Shown here one piece after another: positions 47,917 to 60,056 of a DNA stretch of 64,000 nt. Made by a program: the position numbers and the translations under genes. Position 1 is the stretch's first letter, and each line of letters begins with the position of its first letter. The stretch comes from Cercis canadensis. Taxonomy: Eukaryota > Streptophyta > Magnoliopsida > Fabales > Fabaceae. The stretch spans positions 462,809 through 526,808 of the forward strand of contig QAOA01006662.1 of the NCBI GenBank assembly GCA_003255065.1, read 5' to 3'. The notes under the pieces were generated by a model. That model worked only from the letters and a program-made list of their open reading frames with translations. It did no database searches and was not told the DNA's origin.

Positions 47917-48380
47917 ATTGTTAATTGCCACGTTGGATGCCTAAGTGGACAAATTAGCCCCAAAACGATGCCGTTTTGGTTTTAATAGAAACAACCCTCT
48001 TTTAGTCTTCCCTTCCACTTCTTTTTCTCCTTTCTTTGAAAAATATATATCTCTCTCTCTTTTCTATCGTTCTTTGTTCTCTCTCTCTCTCTCTTTCTCA
48101 CTACTCTCTCTGCTCTCCCCTCCATATCTTATCATTTTTCCACCCTTCCATCCCTGATGCCAAATGGTGCGGTCATGTAGGGCATCACTCAATACATTAT
48201 TCGATTCAAGAGCATGACTCGGCATAGCCAAGTTCTATTACCACCCCAGGTGTCAAATGAGGGAACACCAGGTGTTTTAAATGATAATTTTTAACCAAAT
48301 ATCTTTTTGGGGTTTGCCCCAAACTCCATTCCTCCCCTAAAAAATGTAGAACCCGAAACCCAAGGACTAATTAATATAAA
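47917..48380. other. TIR-like remainder and unassigned DNA
   Basis: It continues the DNA-transposon-like segment interrupted at 43565 (GCCACGTTGGATGCC, CAAAACGATGCCGTTTTGG, a 17-bp near-palindrome). A CT microsatellite follows near 48045-48120, then unassigned DNA. Frames at 47945-48227 arise from the CT repeat and are not genes. Confidence 0.4.
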
Positions 48381-49712
48381 TGTTGTGAGAAAAGGGAGCG
48401 TAAGTGCATGCTATCATTTTACAAGTAATATATTAAAAGTGAGTTATCATTCCCACGAGGATTAAAGCTATTAATTATCGAAATTGAGTTAATCTCAATT
48501 TTATTTGATAAATTGATTAAGGAGAAATTGCAAGAATAAACTAAATAAACTGAAATTAAGCAAAAATAGATAAAAATAAAGAATTAATCTAGAGAGAAAG
48601 TCTAGGGGTTCCGATTTCACCATAGCTAATCCCAATTTTCATTCCTTATTTTCTTAATCTAGATTTATCTGTCTAATTGCTAGTCAAGATTCTCTAATTT
48701 ATTCATTATCCTTCCCTAAGGTCTAGTGAAAAATATTTTCAAGTTATGAACCCACTATATTCTTATGTGAATTACGAATAACTAAAAAATTCATTCAATT
48801 CTATGGATCCCTTTAATTGACTACACAGGCCATGGAGGTATATCCCTATCTTACATGCAACCTATGATATTTATCCCAATGAACTAGACACACAAATCTC
48901 CTTCCAGTCTCATTGTGAGTAACCTATCAAGTAATTGGTGATTAGGCAATTAGAAGGATGAAGAACAAAGATAAACACTCAATTAAGAAAAAGATAAAAT
49001 TTATAAATTAATTCTAAAAGGAATTACAGCCGTTCATAATTAGGCTACATTGTAGCCCTAGAAAGAAATTAGTTCATGACAGTAAAATAAAACATAATTG
49101 AATAAAATCTAGAGATAAATGAGAAGAAAGAACAATAAAAACTCATAGTAGAAGCCCAAATTTGTTGTCACCAATCCTTGTCTTGCCTCTTCTCTGCTCT
49201 CCTAAAAGTCTAAAAAGTTTTTCTTCTAAAACATAAAAGTCCTATTTATACTATTGTTACCAAATCCTAATTTAATTAAGGTAAAAATCATCATCACCTC
49301 AAGGAAGCAGTCTAGGCATTGAGGCTCTTGGTTGGAAACGCAAAGGCGCTTTGTCTCGGGTCAATAGCAATTTGCGGGAGCTAGAGCGCTTCGAGCTATG
49401 AAACAAGGCTTGGAGTCCGACAACTAGCGCTAAGGCTCTCCAAGAATGGAGCTGGGGCATTCCTTTTTCTAAGGTATGGGCGCAGAGGCCCTTGCTCCTT
49501 AGAGCTGGGGCTCTTGGTTTCAAGGGCTGCAGCCCTTGCTTGCTATCCTAGCTCTCAAAATTCATCATTTCTTCAATTAAAGCCATGAAACCTATATATT
49601 TTAACTCAAACCTACAAAGTAACAAAAATACATTATTTAACACGAAATTTCCTCAAGAAACATACAAAAATTAGATTGAGAGTTCATGAAGAATAGGTAT
49701 AAAATATACTCA
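48381..49712 (-). repeat. Gypsy 3' LTR, about 1.33 kb (family C)
   Basis: On the minus strand it ends TTTTCTCACAACA at 48381. The same terminal 160 bp occur next to the primer site at 55197-55360, proving it is the LTR of the gag-protease element between them. The start is placed at 49712, just after a polypurine-like AAGTTTAGGGG (about 49720-49731 inverted). The internal GC-rich portion (49299-49523) gives an open frame that is not a gene. Confidence 0.78.
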
Positions 49713-52567
49713 AAAAATACCCCTAAACTTATATTTTGCTTGTCCTCAAGCAAAGAGAAAGAGAAAAATTAAATTAAACTCAACAATTAACTACAAAGTG
49801 AAAAATTAATTTGCTAACCATACAGGCCTCAAAGATCTCTATTAAGCACAACTCCTAGAAAAATTTCAAGATATCATGAATGTGTATAATTTTAACCCAA
49901 ATAGTCACTTTCATCTTACAAAAATTTCCTGTATGTGTGTAATATATATAGTCCTTGCTTACTTTACTCTTTATACTTAAATCAAATTATGCAAACAAGC
50001 TCATAAAAAATAATCTCTATTTTACAATTTCGTAATCCCATAGGCTTGCTCCATGTCAATCTCCACTAATGTAGGCCAATCACAACATAAAGGATCAGAA
50101 GGACTTTTTTCTAGGCTTGTAATGTGTGGCTGGGTTATGGGTAAGATAAATAACAATATGGCTTAAATCACCAATCACACAAATTCAGTTTAGAACAAAT
50201 TTCAAGAGCACCCATCTTTTCTCTTCTAACTCAAACTTGTTTTCTTCTTTACTTTGCCATCAACCAATAACATTTTTCTATTTTTGAGTTACTACATCCC
50301 ATATTTCATGCTTTAAGACATTCTTTTTCTTTATTTTTCTTTTCAATATTTGCACAATTGTCTTTTCTTTTCATTGCAAATATTCCTTTTTAGTAGGGAT
50401 GCAACACTTTGATTTTCATTCTTTGGTGGCAATTGCATTGATATTTTCTTTTCTTTTTCTCCACAAATTCTCACTAGAATTTCTAGCTCTAGATGCTCTT
50501 AAGACTGAAAATGTGTTTTAGATGAAAGGTTCAAGTCAAAAGATCATACAAAAGGCTAGGGTCAGTGTAGGTGACAAAGAAACATGCTAATTTAAGATCA
50601 ATGAGGTATGCTAGTTATAAAATATCATACAAAGGGTTAGTTAGAAAAGTTCAAACTAAACAAAAATGACCTAAATCATATCCCTAACATTGTGCAGCCT
50701 AGGATTTTGCCTCAATTGACAATCAAGCAAGTTTTAGCATTCTGTGAGATTTTGAAATGATTTAATTCACATAATCATCTCTAAGCATGCATTTTTCAAG
50801 TAAACTTGGCTTTGTGCTTAGCGACTCAAGAAATTCCAATAAAACAAGAGTTAACTTAAGTGTTCAAAACAAAAAAACCACAAACACAAAATCTATAATT
50901 TTTCTAAAGCTTTAAACAGTGAAAATCAATTTTATCATTGGCCTAAGGTTAAACATAAAAATTTGCACTCTATTCAATTTTACAAACTAAAGAAAAACAA
51001 GAATTAAACATAAAAACTACCTAGAAAGCATTTAAATATACCCATAGTCAAAGTTAAATTTCCTATACATCATCTCAGAAAATAATTCCCTACCCCCAAA
51101 CTTAAAGGAAACATTGTCCTCAATGTTTAAAGCAAAAAAGAAAAAGATAGGAGGACTTCCCTGAAGGAGGGGGATCACTCTGCATCATCATCATGCAAAG
51201 GATCTAGGGGGCACACTTCAACTAACCCAATGTCCAGCTTAAATGGTCATGAAAGCTACCCAAAGTGGTGAGAAGTCACTTAGTAGTCAAGTGTTAATCC
51301 AATACCAAATAACCAAAGCAAACCTTAGATGCAATATGTAATGGTGTAGGGGCATGAAAGTTGCCAAAATTGAGTACATGCACCAAGCTACCAAGTGATG
51401 ATTAAATGTGTTAGCACTAGGCATAGGTAGTCAACTAAGGAAGGCATCATGTATGGCAAGTTATGGGCACATAGCAAGTGAGTACACTAGACAATAGAGC
51501 AATGCATGCATAACATATTGGAAAATATTTATGGAGGCAAGTGAAGCACCACATTGTGGGTTCATTACAATGTAATTGTGCTAAGTCTATATATAGGGAA
51601 TAAGCCCTTTATACTAGCAAGTAAAGGCAACATATCATGTAGACATACTTGCAAAGACAATTCAAGCACCATAGCAAGCAATTTCGAACTCATTCATATA
51701 CCAAAGTTCATTCAAGCATTTTAACAAACACTTGGTGGGCACACCTCAAATCACAACCTCTCAAGGCTAGTTCAATTATGTATTACCTCCATTTGGCCTA
51801 ATGTCATTCAAGAATACTTAAACAAGATAAAGAGGTAGGAAAAATACCTTGGAAGTGCAAAAATTTAAAGACCCCATTGCCAACCGAGTTGACTCGGTGT
51901 GTGTGTGTGTGTAGTGAGTGTGGGTGAGAGGAATGTGGACCAAAATGGTGTGGGTAAGGGGAGGAAATGTGCGAAAATGAGTTATGAAGTGAAGGTTTTG
52001 TGGGAGTGTGGAAGAATGTGGGGATTTTTTTTAAGGATTAATAAGTGTGTGGGTTGTGTTTATGGTGGAAGGAAGAGTTGGAGAGGGGAAAGAGATAGGG
52101 AACCGAATTGGTAGGGGAGGAAGGCAAAGGAGGCTCCTGTGTACCCCAAAGTGTGCGTTTTGGCTTAATGGGTAGCAGCAGAAGTTTTTTTTTTCTTTTT
52201 TTGTTTTCAAGGGACGGGCACCCCAGCACCTGGGCTCTGCCTAGGACTCCGAATTTTGACAAATTTGAATGCCTAGGCATTCCGTTTTGGTACCTAGGTT
52301 CCCAGTCTCTGTCCTGATGCTTGATTTGGCTCTTTCTTTCCAGTTTTGATGTATTAAAGCCCCCAACTTTGATTCAAATCCCTGAAAACAAATTTATCAA
52401 AGATAAGAGTTATGAATTTTAAGCCTAGAACATAAAAATTAAACATACAAGCATGAAAATAAAATTAAATGACTAAACAAAAACTAAGAGAAAAGGTTAA
52501 AAAGCTTGGGTTGCCTCCTAAAAAGCGCTTATTTTACAATCCATAGCTTGACTATTTCTGGAATAAA
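49713..52567 (-). other. Long 3' non-coding region of the family C gypsy element
   Basis: These 2.9 kb lie between the end of the protease frame and the 3' LTR where RT, RNase H and integrase would be in a complete element. I find no trace of those domains in any minus frame. Landmarks are CTTGAGGACAAGCAAAATAT near 49735-49755 and TTTAAGTTTGGGGGTAGGG near 51090-51110 (both inverted), typical of the 3' regions of these elements. A GT microsatellite lies at 51897-51912. Confidence 0.65.
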
Positions 52568-53350
52568 TTAACTAGGATAAAAAATAACAGTGGAGGACTT
52601 TTGGAATTTTACTCCACTATCTCTTTGAGCTTTAGATTGTTGGTCATTCTCTTTTAAGCTCCAAACTTTGTTTCCATTTCCAAAACAAGCAGATTTTCTG
52701 ACATGCTCCAAAAGCTTTTTGAATGATGGCTTCTTCTTCATGTTTTTCTTATGAGACTCAACTATAGGCAAAGGTCTAGCCATTAGCTTATTGGGGATTT
52801 TATCATCTGAGACCTCTAAATTAAGAGGCTTCTCCTTATTTGACGTCCCCATGGTGTGAGCTTCAATTAGGTCATGCGATTTAGTGCTTCTATTTATAGT
52901 GTCAATTTTACAATAGACACTCACTTCATCCAGATGCTTTATTTCTTTGAAAACCTTGAAGGACACTTAATCACTTTGCACTCTCAGAGTAAGTTGGCAT
53001 TTTTGCACATCAATGAGAGCTTTCCTAGTCGCTAAAAATGGACGACCAAGAATGATTGGAATTTTTTAGTCCTCCTCCATGTCAAGCACAACGAAGTTCG
53101 CTGGGAAGATGAACTTATCCACTTTCACCAATATATCCTCTAAGATTTCCCTTGGATACTTGATTGATATATCCGCCAATGTCAAGGAGATGGATGTTGG
53201 CTTTACTTCTCCTATACCTAATTTCCTGAAAACAAAAAGAGGCATAAGGTTAATGCTGACACCAAGATCACAAAGTGTCTTACCAAAAGATATGTTGCCA
53301 ATAGTGCAAGGAATATTAAAACTCCCTGGATCTATTAATTTTGGTGGCAA
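52568..53350 (-). pseudogene. Gypsy protease region of the family C element
   Basis: Minus-strand blocks: LIDPGSFNIPCTIGNISFGK, then LCDLGVSINLMPLFVF, where the active-site motif is D-L-G-V-S. Then follow LTLADISIKYPREILEDILV, FVVLDMEED, a stop, and GRPFLATRKALIDV. After another stop at about 52967 the C-terminal linker VFKEIKHLDEVSVYC continues to 52568. This is the Athila/Tat protease with stops. The gag lies upstream on the same strand; polymerase is missing downstream. Confidence 0.83.
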
Positions 53351-55124
53351 TTTCTTTTATAAGATTGTACTGCACTCTTCAGTATGTGACACAGTTTCAA
53401 AGTCTTCCAACTTTCTTTTGTTAGACATAATGTCTTTCATGAATTTGACATAGTTAGGCATTTGATCTAAAGCATCCGCAAATGGAATGTTGATGTGTAG
53501 CTTTTTGAATACCTCTAAAAATTTAGAGAATTGATTACCAGTTTCTTCTTTTGGAACCTCTAAGGAAAGGAAGAGGTGGAATATAAAGTCAAGGATTATC
53601 TAGAAATAACTTAGATGTCTTCTCCACAGATTTCACAAGTGGTTCCACTGGGTGCTTTGCTTTGTCTCAAGTTCAACTGACTTAATTGACACATTCTTTG
53701 CAACTTCAGATGGTTCATCTAAGGTCTTGCCATTACGAAGAATGATAGAAATGACATGCTCTTTAGGATTCACCTTTGTATCACTAGGCAAAGACCCATG
53801 TTGTTTGGTATTAAGTTTGCTAGATAATTGACCCATTTGTACTTCTAGGTTTCGAATAGAAGCATCTTTTCTTGCCATAAACTAACTGGTGTTTATTATT
53901 AACTGGGCAAGAGCATATTCCAAAGAAACCTTAGGTGGTGATGGTTGATCTTGCACTAGTGTCTGAGCAGAATTCTAATTGTTTCTCCAAGAAAAATTTG
54001 GGTGATTTCTCCACCTCGAATTGTATGTGTTGGAGTAAAGGTTGTTCTATCTGCTTGGGTTTCCCATAAAGTGCGCTTCCTCTAATTGAGATGGAGAGAA
54101 TGGGTTGCCAACTTGGCAATTTGAGCTAGCATGAGATCCCCCCACAACGATTATAATTTTCATAAGGACAAGTGATGACATTGACTTTCATAGATGCTAA
54201 CTACTTAGAGATGGAATCCATTTTAGTAAATAGGGAAGTTAGGATGTCAACTTCATGAACCCCAAGTACCTTGTGTGGTGTGGACCTCTCAGTAGGCCAT
54301 TGATAGGTATTAGAAGCTATATCTTCTAAAAAGTCATTTGCATCTTCATATGTCTTCCTCATTAAAGACCCTCTTGCAGCTGCATCCACTAGTGTCTTGG
54401 TTGAACTTGTTAAACCATTGTAGAAGGTATGTAGTTGCAACCAATCAAGAAGTCCATGGTGGGGACATCTGTGAAGTAGTTCTTTGTACCTTTCCCAAGC
54501 CTCCTGAAGTGGCTCCATATCTTGTTAATGCAAAGTAGTAATGTCATTCCTCATCTTGGCGGTCTTAGCAGGTGGGAAGAATTTGGCTAAGAATTTATGT
54601 GCCAAGATATCCCACGTAGTGATGGTTCCTACTGGCAAAGATTGCAACCAAGACTTGGCTTTATCTCTCAGTGAGAATGGAAAAAGACGAAGTCGGACAA
54701 CATTATCAGAACCACCATTATGCTTGAATGTATCACATATCTCCAAAAAGCTGGCAATGTGAGCATAAGGATCTTCATTGGCAAACCCATCGAATTGGCT
54801 AGCCTGTACCATGTGGATGACGACAGGCTTTATCTCAAAGGTTTTGGCTTGAATTGCAAGTTGCCTTATACCAGAGGTGGTATCTACGACTAGAGGAATA
54901 ACGTAGTCACGTAGTTCTTTCGAAGCGTTTTCTTCTACTATGGTGTCTGTCAAAAATCTAGTAAATTCTCTCTTTTCTTTTTTATTCTTTCGATAAGTCT
55001 TCTCTATCTCAGAATCTAATGGGAACAAAGAGTTGCTTCCAGCTTTTCTCATACACCAAAAGAAAATCTCTTGAAAGTGTAGACTGAAAGAAATATTAAA
55101 ATAACTAACAATAAAAATAAACAA
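53351..55124 (-). pseudogene. Gypsy gag of the family C element
   Basis: The core is at 54525-55124: FEIKPVVIHMVQASQFDGFA, LRLFPFSLRDKAKSWLQSLP and KFLAKFFPPAKTAKMRNDIT. A stop follows, then 54201-54518 continues with WERYKELLHRCPHHGL and TFYNGLTSSTKTLVDAAARG. Later blocks are a Cys-poor spacer, MARKDASIRNLEVQMGQLSS (53633-53878) and VISIILRNGKTL. The gag starts near MRKAGSNSLF at about 55050. Several stops and at least one frameshift make it inactive. Plus-strand frames here are shadows. Confidence 0.85.
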
Positions 55125-55172
55125 ACATATTAAAATAGAAATTACTGAGTATCGATATTAATAAACAAATAA

Positions 55173-55190
55173 GCCCTAGCAACGGCGCCA
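55173..55190 (-). other. Gypsy primer-binding site (tRNA-Asp)
   Basis: On the minus strand it is TGGCGCCGTTGCTAGGGC, close to the tRNA-Asp complement, located six bases after the LTR end at 55197. Confidence 0.83.
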
Positions 55191-55196
55191 AAAACT

Positions 55197-55360
55197 TGTT
55201 GTGAGAAAATGAAGCGCAAGTGCACGCTATCATTTTACAAGTAATATAATAAAAGTGAGTATCATTTCTACGAGGATTAAAGCTATTAATTATCGAAATT
55301 AAGTTAATCCTAATTTTATCTAATCAATTGATTAAGGAGAAATTGCAAGAATAAACTAAA
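55197..55360 (-). repeat. Gypsy 5' LTR, 3' end only (family C)
   Basis: These 164 bp are nearly identical to 48381-48547. The LTR is cut at 55360 after ATAAACTAAA by an Ogre-like element. In the 3' LTR the sequence continues TAAACTGAAATTAAGC, so the rest of this LTR should lie beyond the right edge of the window. Confidence 0.88.
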
Positions 55361-58300
55361 TGTCACAAAGTACCCAAACATCACTATGACGTAAATGGTG
55401 GACTTAGAAAAAAAAGATTAGTTTTTCAAAAAAAAAACTTGGAGTCACTACCAATTGTATTAAAAATCGGGGAACAATTAAAAAACTTCTTTTATTTCCA
55501 AAAAAAAAACTTGGTTTATGAACCAAAGAGAATTTGAGAGTCTAATTGTGTGTTGGGAAGGTGTTAGGCACCCTACAACACCCGTCTAAAAGACGGTTAC
55601 AAGAAATTAATTCTTCAAATTAAGTCATGGTCAAATTGTATTTATTTTATCCCTAAATAAAAATAAAAGAAAACTGAGTTATTATTTAAATTTGGACTTG
55701 ATTCGTCACTCTCATATGCCTACGTACCCTAATTAGGGATCAAAGTTCGCGTAGTTCATAAGACAGTTCAAAAGTTTAAAGGAAAATTTCATTTTCAAAA
55801 ACTAAATTCAAAACAAATATTCATTTCATTTTTTTATTTTTTATTTTTCTTTGCTTTAATCATAAAAATAAACTAACTAAATAAGCATGCAACCAATATA
55901 AATTGTGAATAATTGTAAATATGCTATGAATGAATCTAATCGCGTCCTAAATCCTTGCACTTTGTTCCTACGCTTCTCAGTTCCCAAAATAGCGTTTATC
56001 CTTACCTCGGGCGGATAGGAGAGCCACCCTTATGGGGGTAAGTCACCCATACTCCTCTTTTGATAAGTAAGGGGCATATGGATACTAAGCGAACAATCAC
56101 ATTCTTAAATGCTATGCAAATGTATGATTTTAAGTATTACAACATTTGCCCTTGTCCAATAGGGGAGGGGTACATAATTGAAAAATGTAATTAAAATAAA
56201 CAAAAGCTCTCCGAGCCTCCGAGTCGCCTTAGGGTTTTGCTAATGGCTCAAGAATTGTGACTCCCTCTCACATGGAACACACATTAGTTGGCTCAAAATA
56301 AGAAATTAAAGGTCATATATGCATAAGTAATTGAACAGCCACAACAAATCACAATGAATGACAAGACAAAACAATAAACATGTCAATTTATAGTGAAAAT
56401 GTATACAATACTAAAACACATGTGGCAACCATTAAGAGTCGAAATAAAAACATAAAAATGACATGCAAAATAATGCAACATCATTTAGTTAAATAGAGCA
56501 ATCAACATACACTCATAATTAGCATGCAAATGGTTCTAAAAAGGAACAAAGCACAACAAGCAAACACAAGGCAGAATAAAGAAAAATAGAACATCAAAAA
56601 CATAAAACAGGGGAAACTTGTAAAGAAATTTGGGAATGCATGCCAATGCAATTTGACCCCAAAATTTTACATGACAGAGCAAAACATCTTATGGCTCTAA
56701 ATGATAAAAAAATTATATAAAAATGAGCTCCCTAACTCAAGTTATGGCCAAAAAATAGAATATTACCAAAATCAACTGATAATTTTACAGTACAGTTAAA
56801 AAAGTCATTTTCAAATTAAAACTGGGAGTAAATGAGACGTAAAAAAATATAAATTTATACACATGCAAGATAAGCATCTTAGGGTTCAAACAAGACAAGA
56901 ACCATATTATTTGGGGTTGTAAAACTGAAGTTGTAGTCAAAAGATCGACTACTGCCAGTGTTGGACTAACATATCCAAGAATGACTATTTAGAAACCAAA
57001 TTTGATAATTATTATCTCAATTGACCAATTTGATTTTAAATATGATAAAAGTCAAGAGATTAAGACTAAAACACAAAATTTTCAAGAAAGGTCAAACATC
57101 ATTTTGATTTTTAATCAAGAACCCTAAAACACATTCAACAAAACAAAGACAAAAAAATAAATAAAACAAAATACTCAAAAAGAAATCCACAAGAAGCATG
57201 CTCATTCCAACAAGACATGACAAATGGTACCAAAATAATAATAAAGCAGCAAGCATGTAAAACCTACAATACTATCAACCAAGACCATGCTAGAAAAAGA
57301 CTAACCATAAACAAAATCATGTCATATAATAAAAACAAGCAAACAAACAATAAACTAAGTACTCAACCACAATTAAAATAAAAATTAAACATAATCTTTT
57401 TAAACCAAAATATCAAGAAGATATTCAAGAGAGGAGAAAAATTAAAAAAAATCAAAATAAAACTCATGTAATTAAAATGAAATATAGGCATTCAAGAGAG
57501 AAACAAAAAGAAACATACATTTCACATGGATTTATACAAAAACCCACAAGAGAATGACAATAAATCAAGAGAAGAGTGAAGATTACCTAATGTTCTTCAA
57601 GAAAACTCATCTTCCTTGTTCAAAGGTGTAGAAGCGAACTCCAAGAAGCTCAAATCACTCTTGGTTTCTTTTTTTTTTTTCTCTCCAAGAATTTCAAGAA
57701 CTCTCAAATTTTCTCTCAACTTTCCTCTCTTTGATCTATTTTTTCAAGTTCTCTATTTTTTTTCTTGTTTTCACCTTAAGAGCATATTATGAGGCTCTCT
57801 CCTCTTTTTTTTTTTTTTTTTTTTTTTCANTTTCTTATCAATCAACCCTCTCAACTTGGAGAGAAAGTTTAGGGTAGTTTGGTCTTTTCAAACCCCTTTT
57901 GCATATTCCTCTCACTTTTCTTTAGCTTTGGCATGTGACAAATTCAATAATTCTTCCCCAAAATGCCTTCACCAAATTGCACACTTCAGCCCCTCTAATT
58001 TGTATTTTTTTTCATGCAAAATAAGGTTAAGACGCCCCTATTAGCAATTTTCCCAAAATTCTCTTATGCAAGCAACTTCCATGAAACTTTCTTAAAGCTA
58101 GATCTTTTCACTTATGCTTAAGAATAAACCCTAGCTGACCTCCTTCAGATTTTTAACAAATTTATTTGATGTTTTTGATTAAAAATAAAAATCACAAAAA
58201 CCCTACTAGGTCAATTGGGCCAAATTAAGTCAAAATGAGCCCAAAGAGCTCAACCTTAAACCTTAGTTGATCCAATTGGTCCCAAATTAAACCTTAAACA

Positions 58301-58719
58301 AATTAAATAATCCAACAAACATATATAATTTATTTGGACAAAAAATATTAGAAAAATAAAAAATTGGGTGGGCCCAAAGACCCTAAAATTAGAGTTTTAG
58401 CATGACGGACTAAGCCCAAAACATGAGTTTTGACCAAAAATCACTAAAATCCCAAAAAATTATAATTTTTATATCCAAACAAAGTATTTAAAACAAATCA
58501 AATGGGTCAAAAGGTCCCAAACTCAAATTTAAAGCAAACAGGTCAAATGGCTCCCTAACTTATATTAAAATGAGGTGAGCCAATGCTTAAAAAACTAAAA
58601 CTTTCATCCAAAAGCTAAAAGAGACATTCAAGACTTTAAAATCAAAATTCTCAATTAAAAATATTAATTTTTATTTTGAAAAATGTGTTACAACCCTCGG
58701 ACAAAATAAGTTGTCTACA
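55361..58719 (-). repeat. Ogre-like 3' LTR, 3359 bp
   Basis: On the minus strand it starts TGTAGACAACTTATTTTGTC at 58719 and ends GGGTACTTTGTGACA at 55361, with matching TGT...ACA ends. It is homologous to the solo LTRs at 25074-29075 and 43566-47916; the shared signature is AACTTGGAGTCACTACCAAT near 55437-55456. A single N at 57830 follows a poly-T run. Frame 57856-58044 is not a gene. Confidence 0.88.
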
Positions 58720-58734
58720 GTTTGTCCCTCTTTA
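58720..58734 (-). other. Polypurine tract of the Ogre-like element
   Basis: On the minus strand TAAAGAGGGACAAAC lies immediately 5' of the LTR start, where plus-strand synthesis would be primed. Its core is AAAGAGGGA. Confidence 0.75.
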
Positions 58735-58885
58735 CATGTTTGTTAATTGAGGGACATGAGAAGTGAATGCTTTTAAGTCCTCACGAAAGAAACAGGTAAA
58801 GATAGTAGACAAGTTTTTGTTTTGAATAAAGAAAAGAAAAGTGATATCAATCGAGGTAACTCATGATACGAAAGATAACTAAATC

Positions 58886-60056
58886 TACAAAGACCAAGAT
58901 TTGAGCCTTGCAATTGATAAACAAATTTATAACTAGGATTCATGTCTGGGAATTGACAAGAAATTTAAAATAAGGATTCGAGCCAGGGAACTGGTGAGAA
59001 ATTTAAAAACCAAGATTCAAGCATAGAAATTAGCTAGAAATTTAAAACCAGGATTCGAGCCTAGGACTTGGCAAGAAATTTAAAACTAGGATTTGAGCCT
59101 GGGAATTGGTAGAAAATTTAAAACCAAGATTCGAGTCTGGGAATTGACACGAAATTTAAAACTAGGGTTTGAGCCTAGGAATTGGCATGAAATTTAAAAC
59201 TAGGGTCAAGCTTGGCCTTTGGCAAGAAATTTAAAACTAGGATTTGAGTCTGACAATGAAAAGAAAAATTAAAACTAGGATTCGAGTTTGGGAATTAGCA
59301 AAAGGTTAAAAATCAGGATTTGAGCTTGGGAATTGGCACGAAATTTAAAACTAGGGTTCGAGCCTTGGAATTGGGATGAAATTTGAAACCAGGATTTGAG
59401 CCTGAGAACTGGCAAAAACTTTAAAACCATGATTCGAGCCTGGGAATTGGGATGAAATTTGAAACCAGGTTTTGAGCCTGGGCTTTGGCAAGAAATTTAA
59501 AACCAAGATTTGAGCTAGGGAATTGGCAAAAACTTTAAAATCAGGATTCGAGCCTAGGAATTGGCATGAAATTTAAAACTAGGGTTCGAGCCTGGGAAGT
59601 GGGATGAAATTTGAAACTTGGTTTTCGAGTTTGGGCCTTGGCAAGAAATTTAAAACTAGGATTCGAGCCCGGAAATTGGCAAAAACTTTAAAACCAGGAA
59701 TCGAGCTTGGGAATTGGCACGAAATTTAAAACTAGGGTTCAAGCCTGGGAATTGGGATGAAATTTGAAACTAGGGTTTGAGCTTAGGCTTTGGCAAGAAA
59801 TTTAAAACCAGGATTCAAGCCTAGGAATTGGCAAAATCTTTAAAACCAAGATTTGAGTTTGAGAATTGGCAAAAAATTTAAAACCAAGATTCGAGTCTAG
59901 AAATTGGCACGAGATTTAAAATTAGAGTTCGAGCCTGTGAATTGGCAAAAATTTAAAAACCTGTGAATTGGCAAGAATTCAAGCCTGAGAATTTGCAAGA
60001 AATTTAAAAGCAGGATTTGAGCTTGGGAATTGGCAGAAATTTAAAAACCAAGATGC
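58886..60056. repeat. 38-bp minisatellite array in the 3' UTR
   Basis: About 30 diverged units of 38-40 bp are built from the words GGATTCGAGCCTGGGAATTG and GCAAGAAATTTAAAACTA. A marker variant GGGATGAAATTTGAAAC recurs at 59373, 59449, 59601 and 59754. The last spacings of 152 and 153 bp equal four units, showing a higher-order period. The array lies between the truncated coding part and the polypurine tract of the Ogre-like element. Confidence 0.95.

Noticed and set aside
49299-49523. 74-codon GC-rich frame
   Set aside because: It lies in the middle of a gypsy LTR with no coding homology; the base composition alone explains the open frame.
58886-60056. Possible CRISPR-like array
   Set aside because: Units are contiguous 38-mers with no unique spacers, in a plant retrotransposon 3' UTR; it is a minisatellite.
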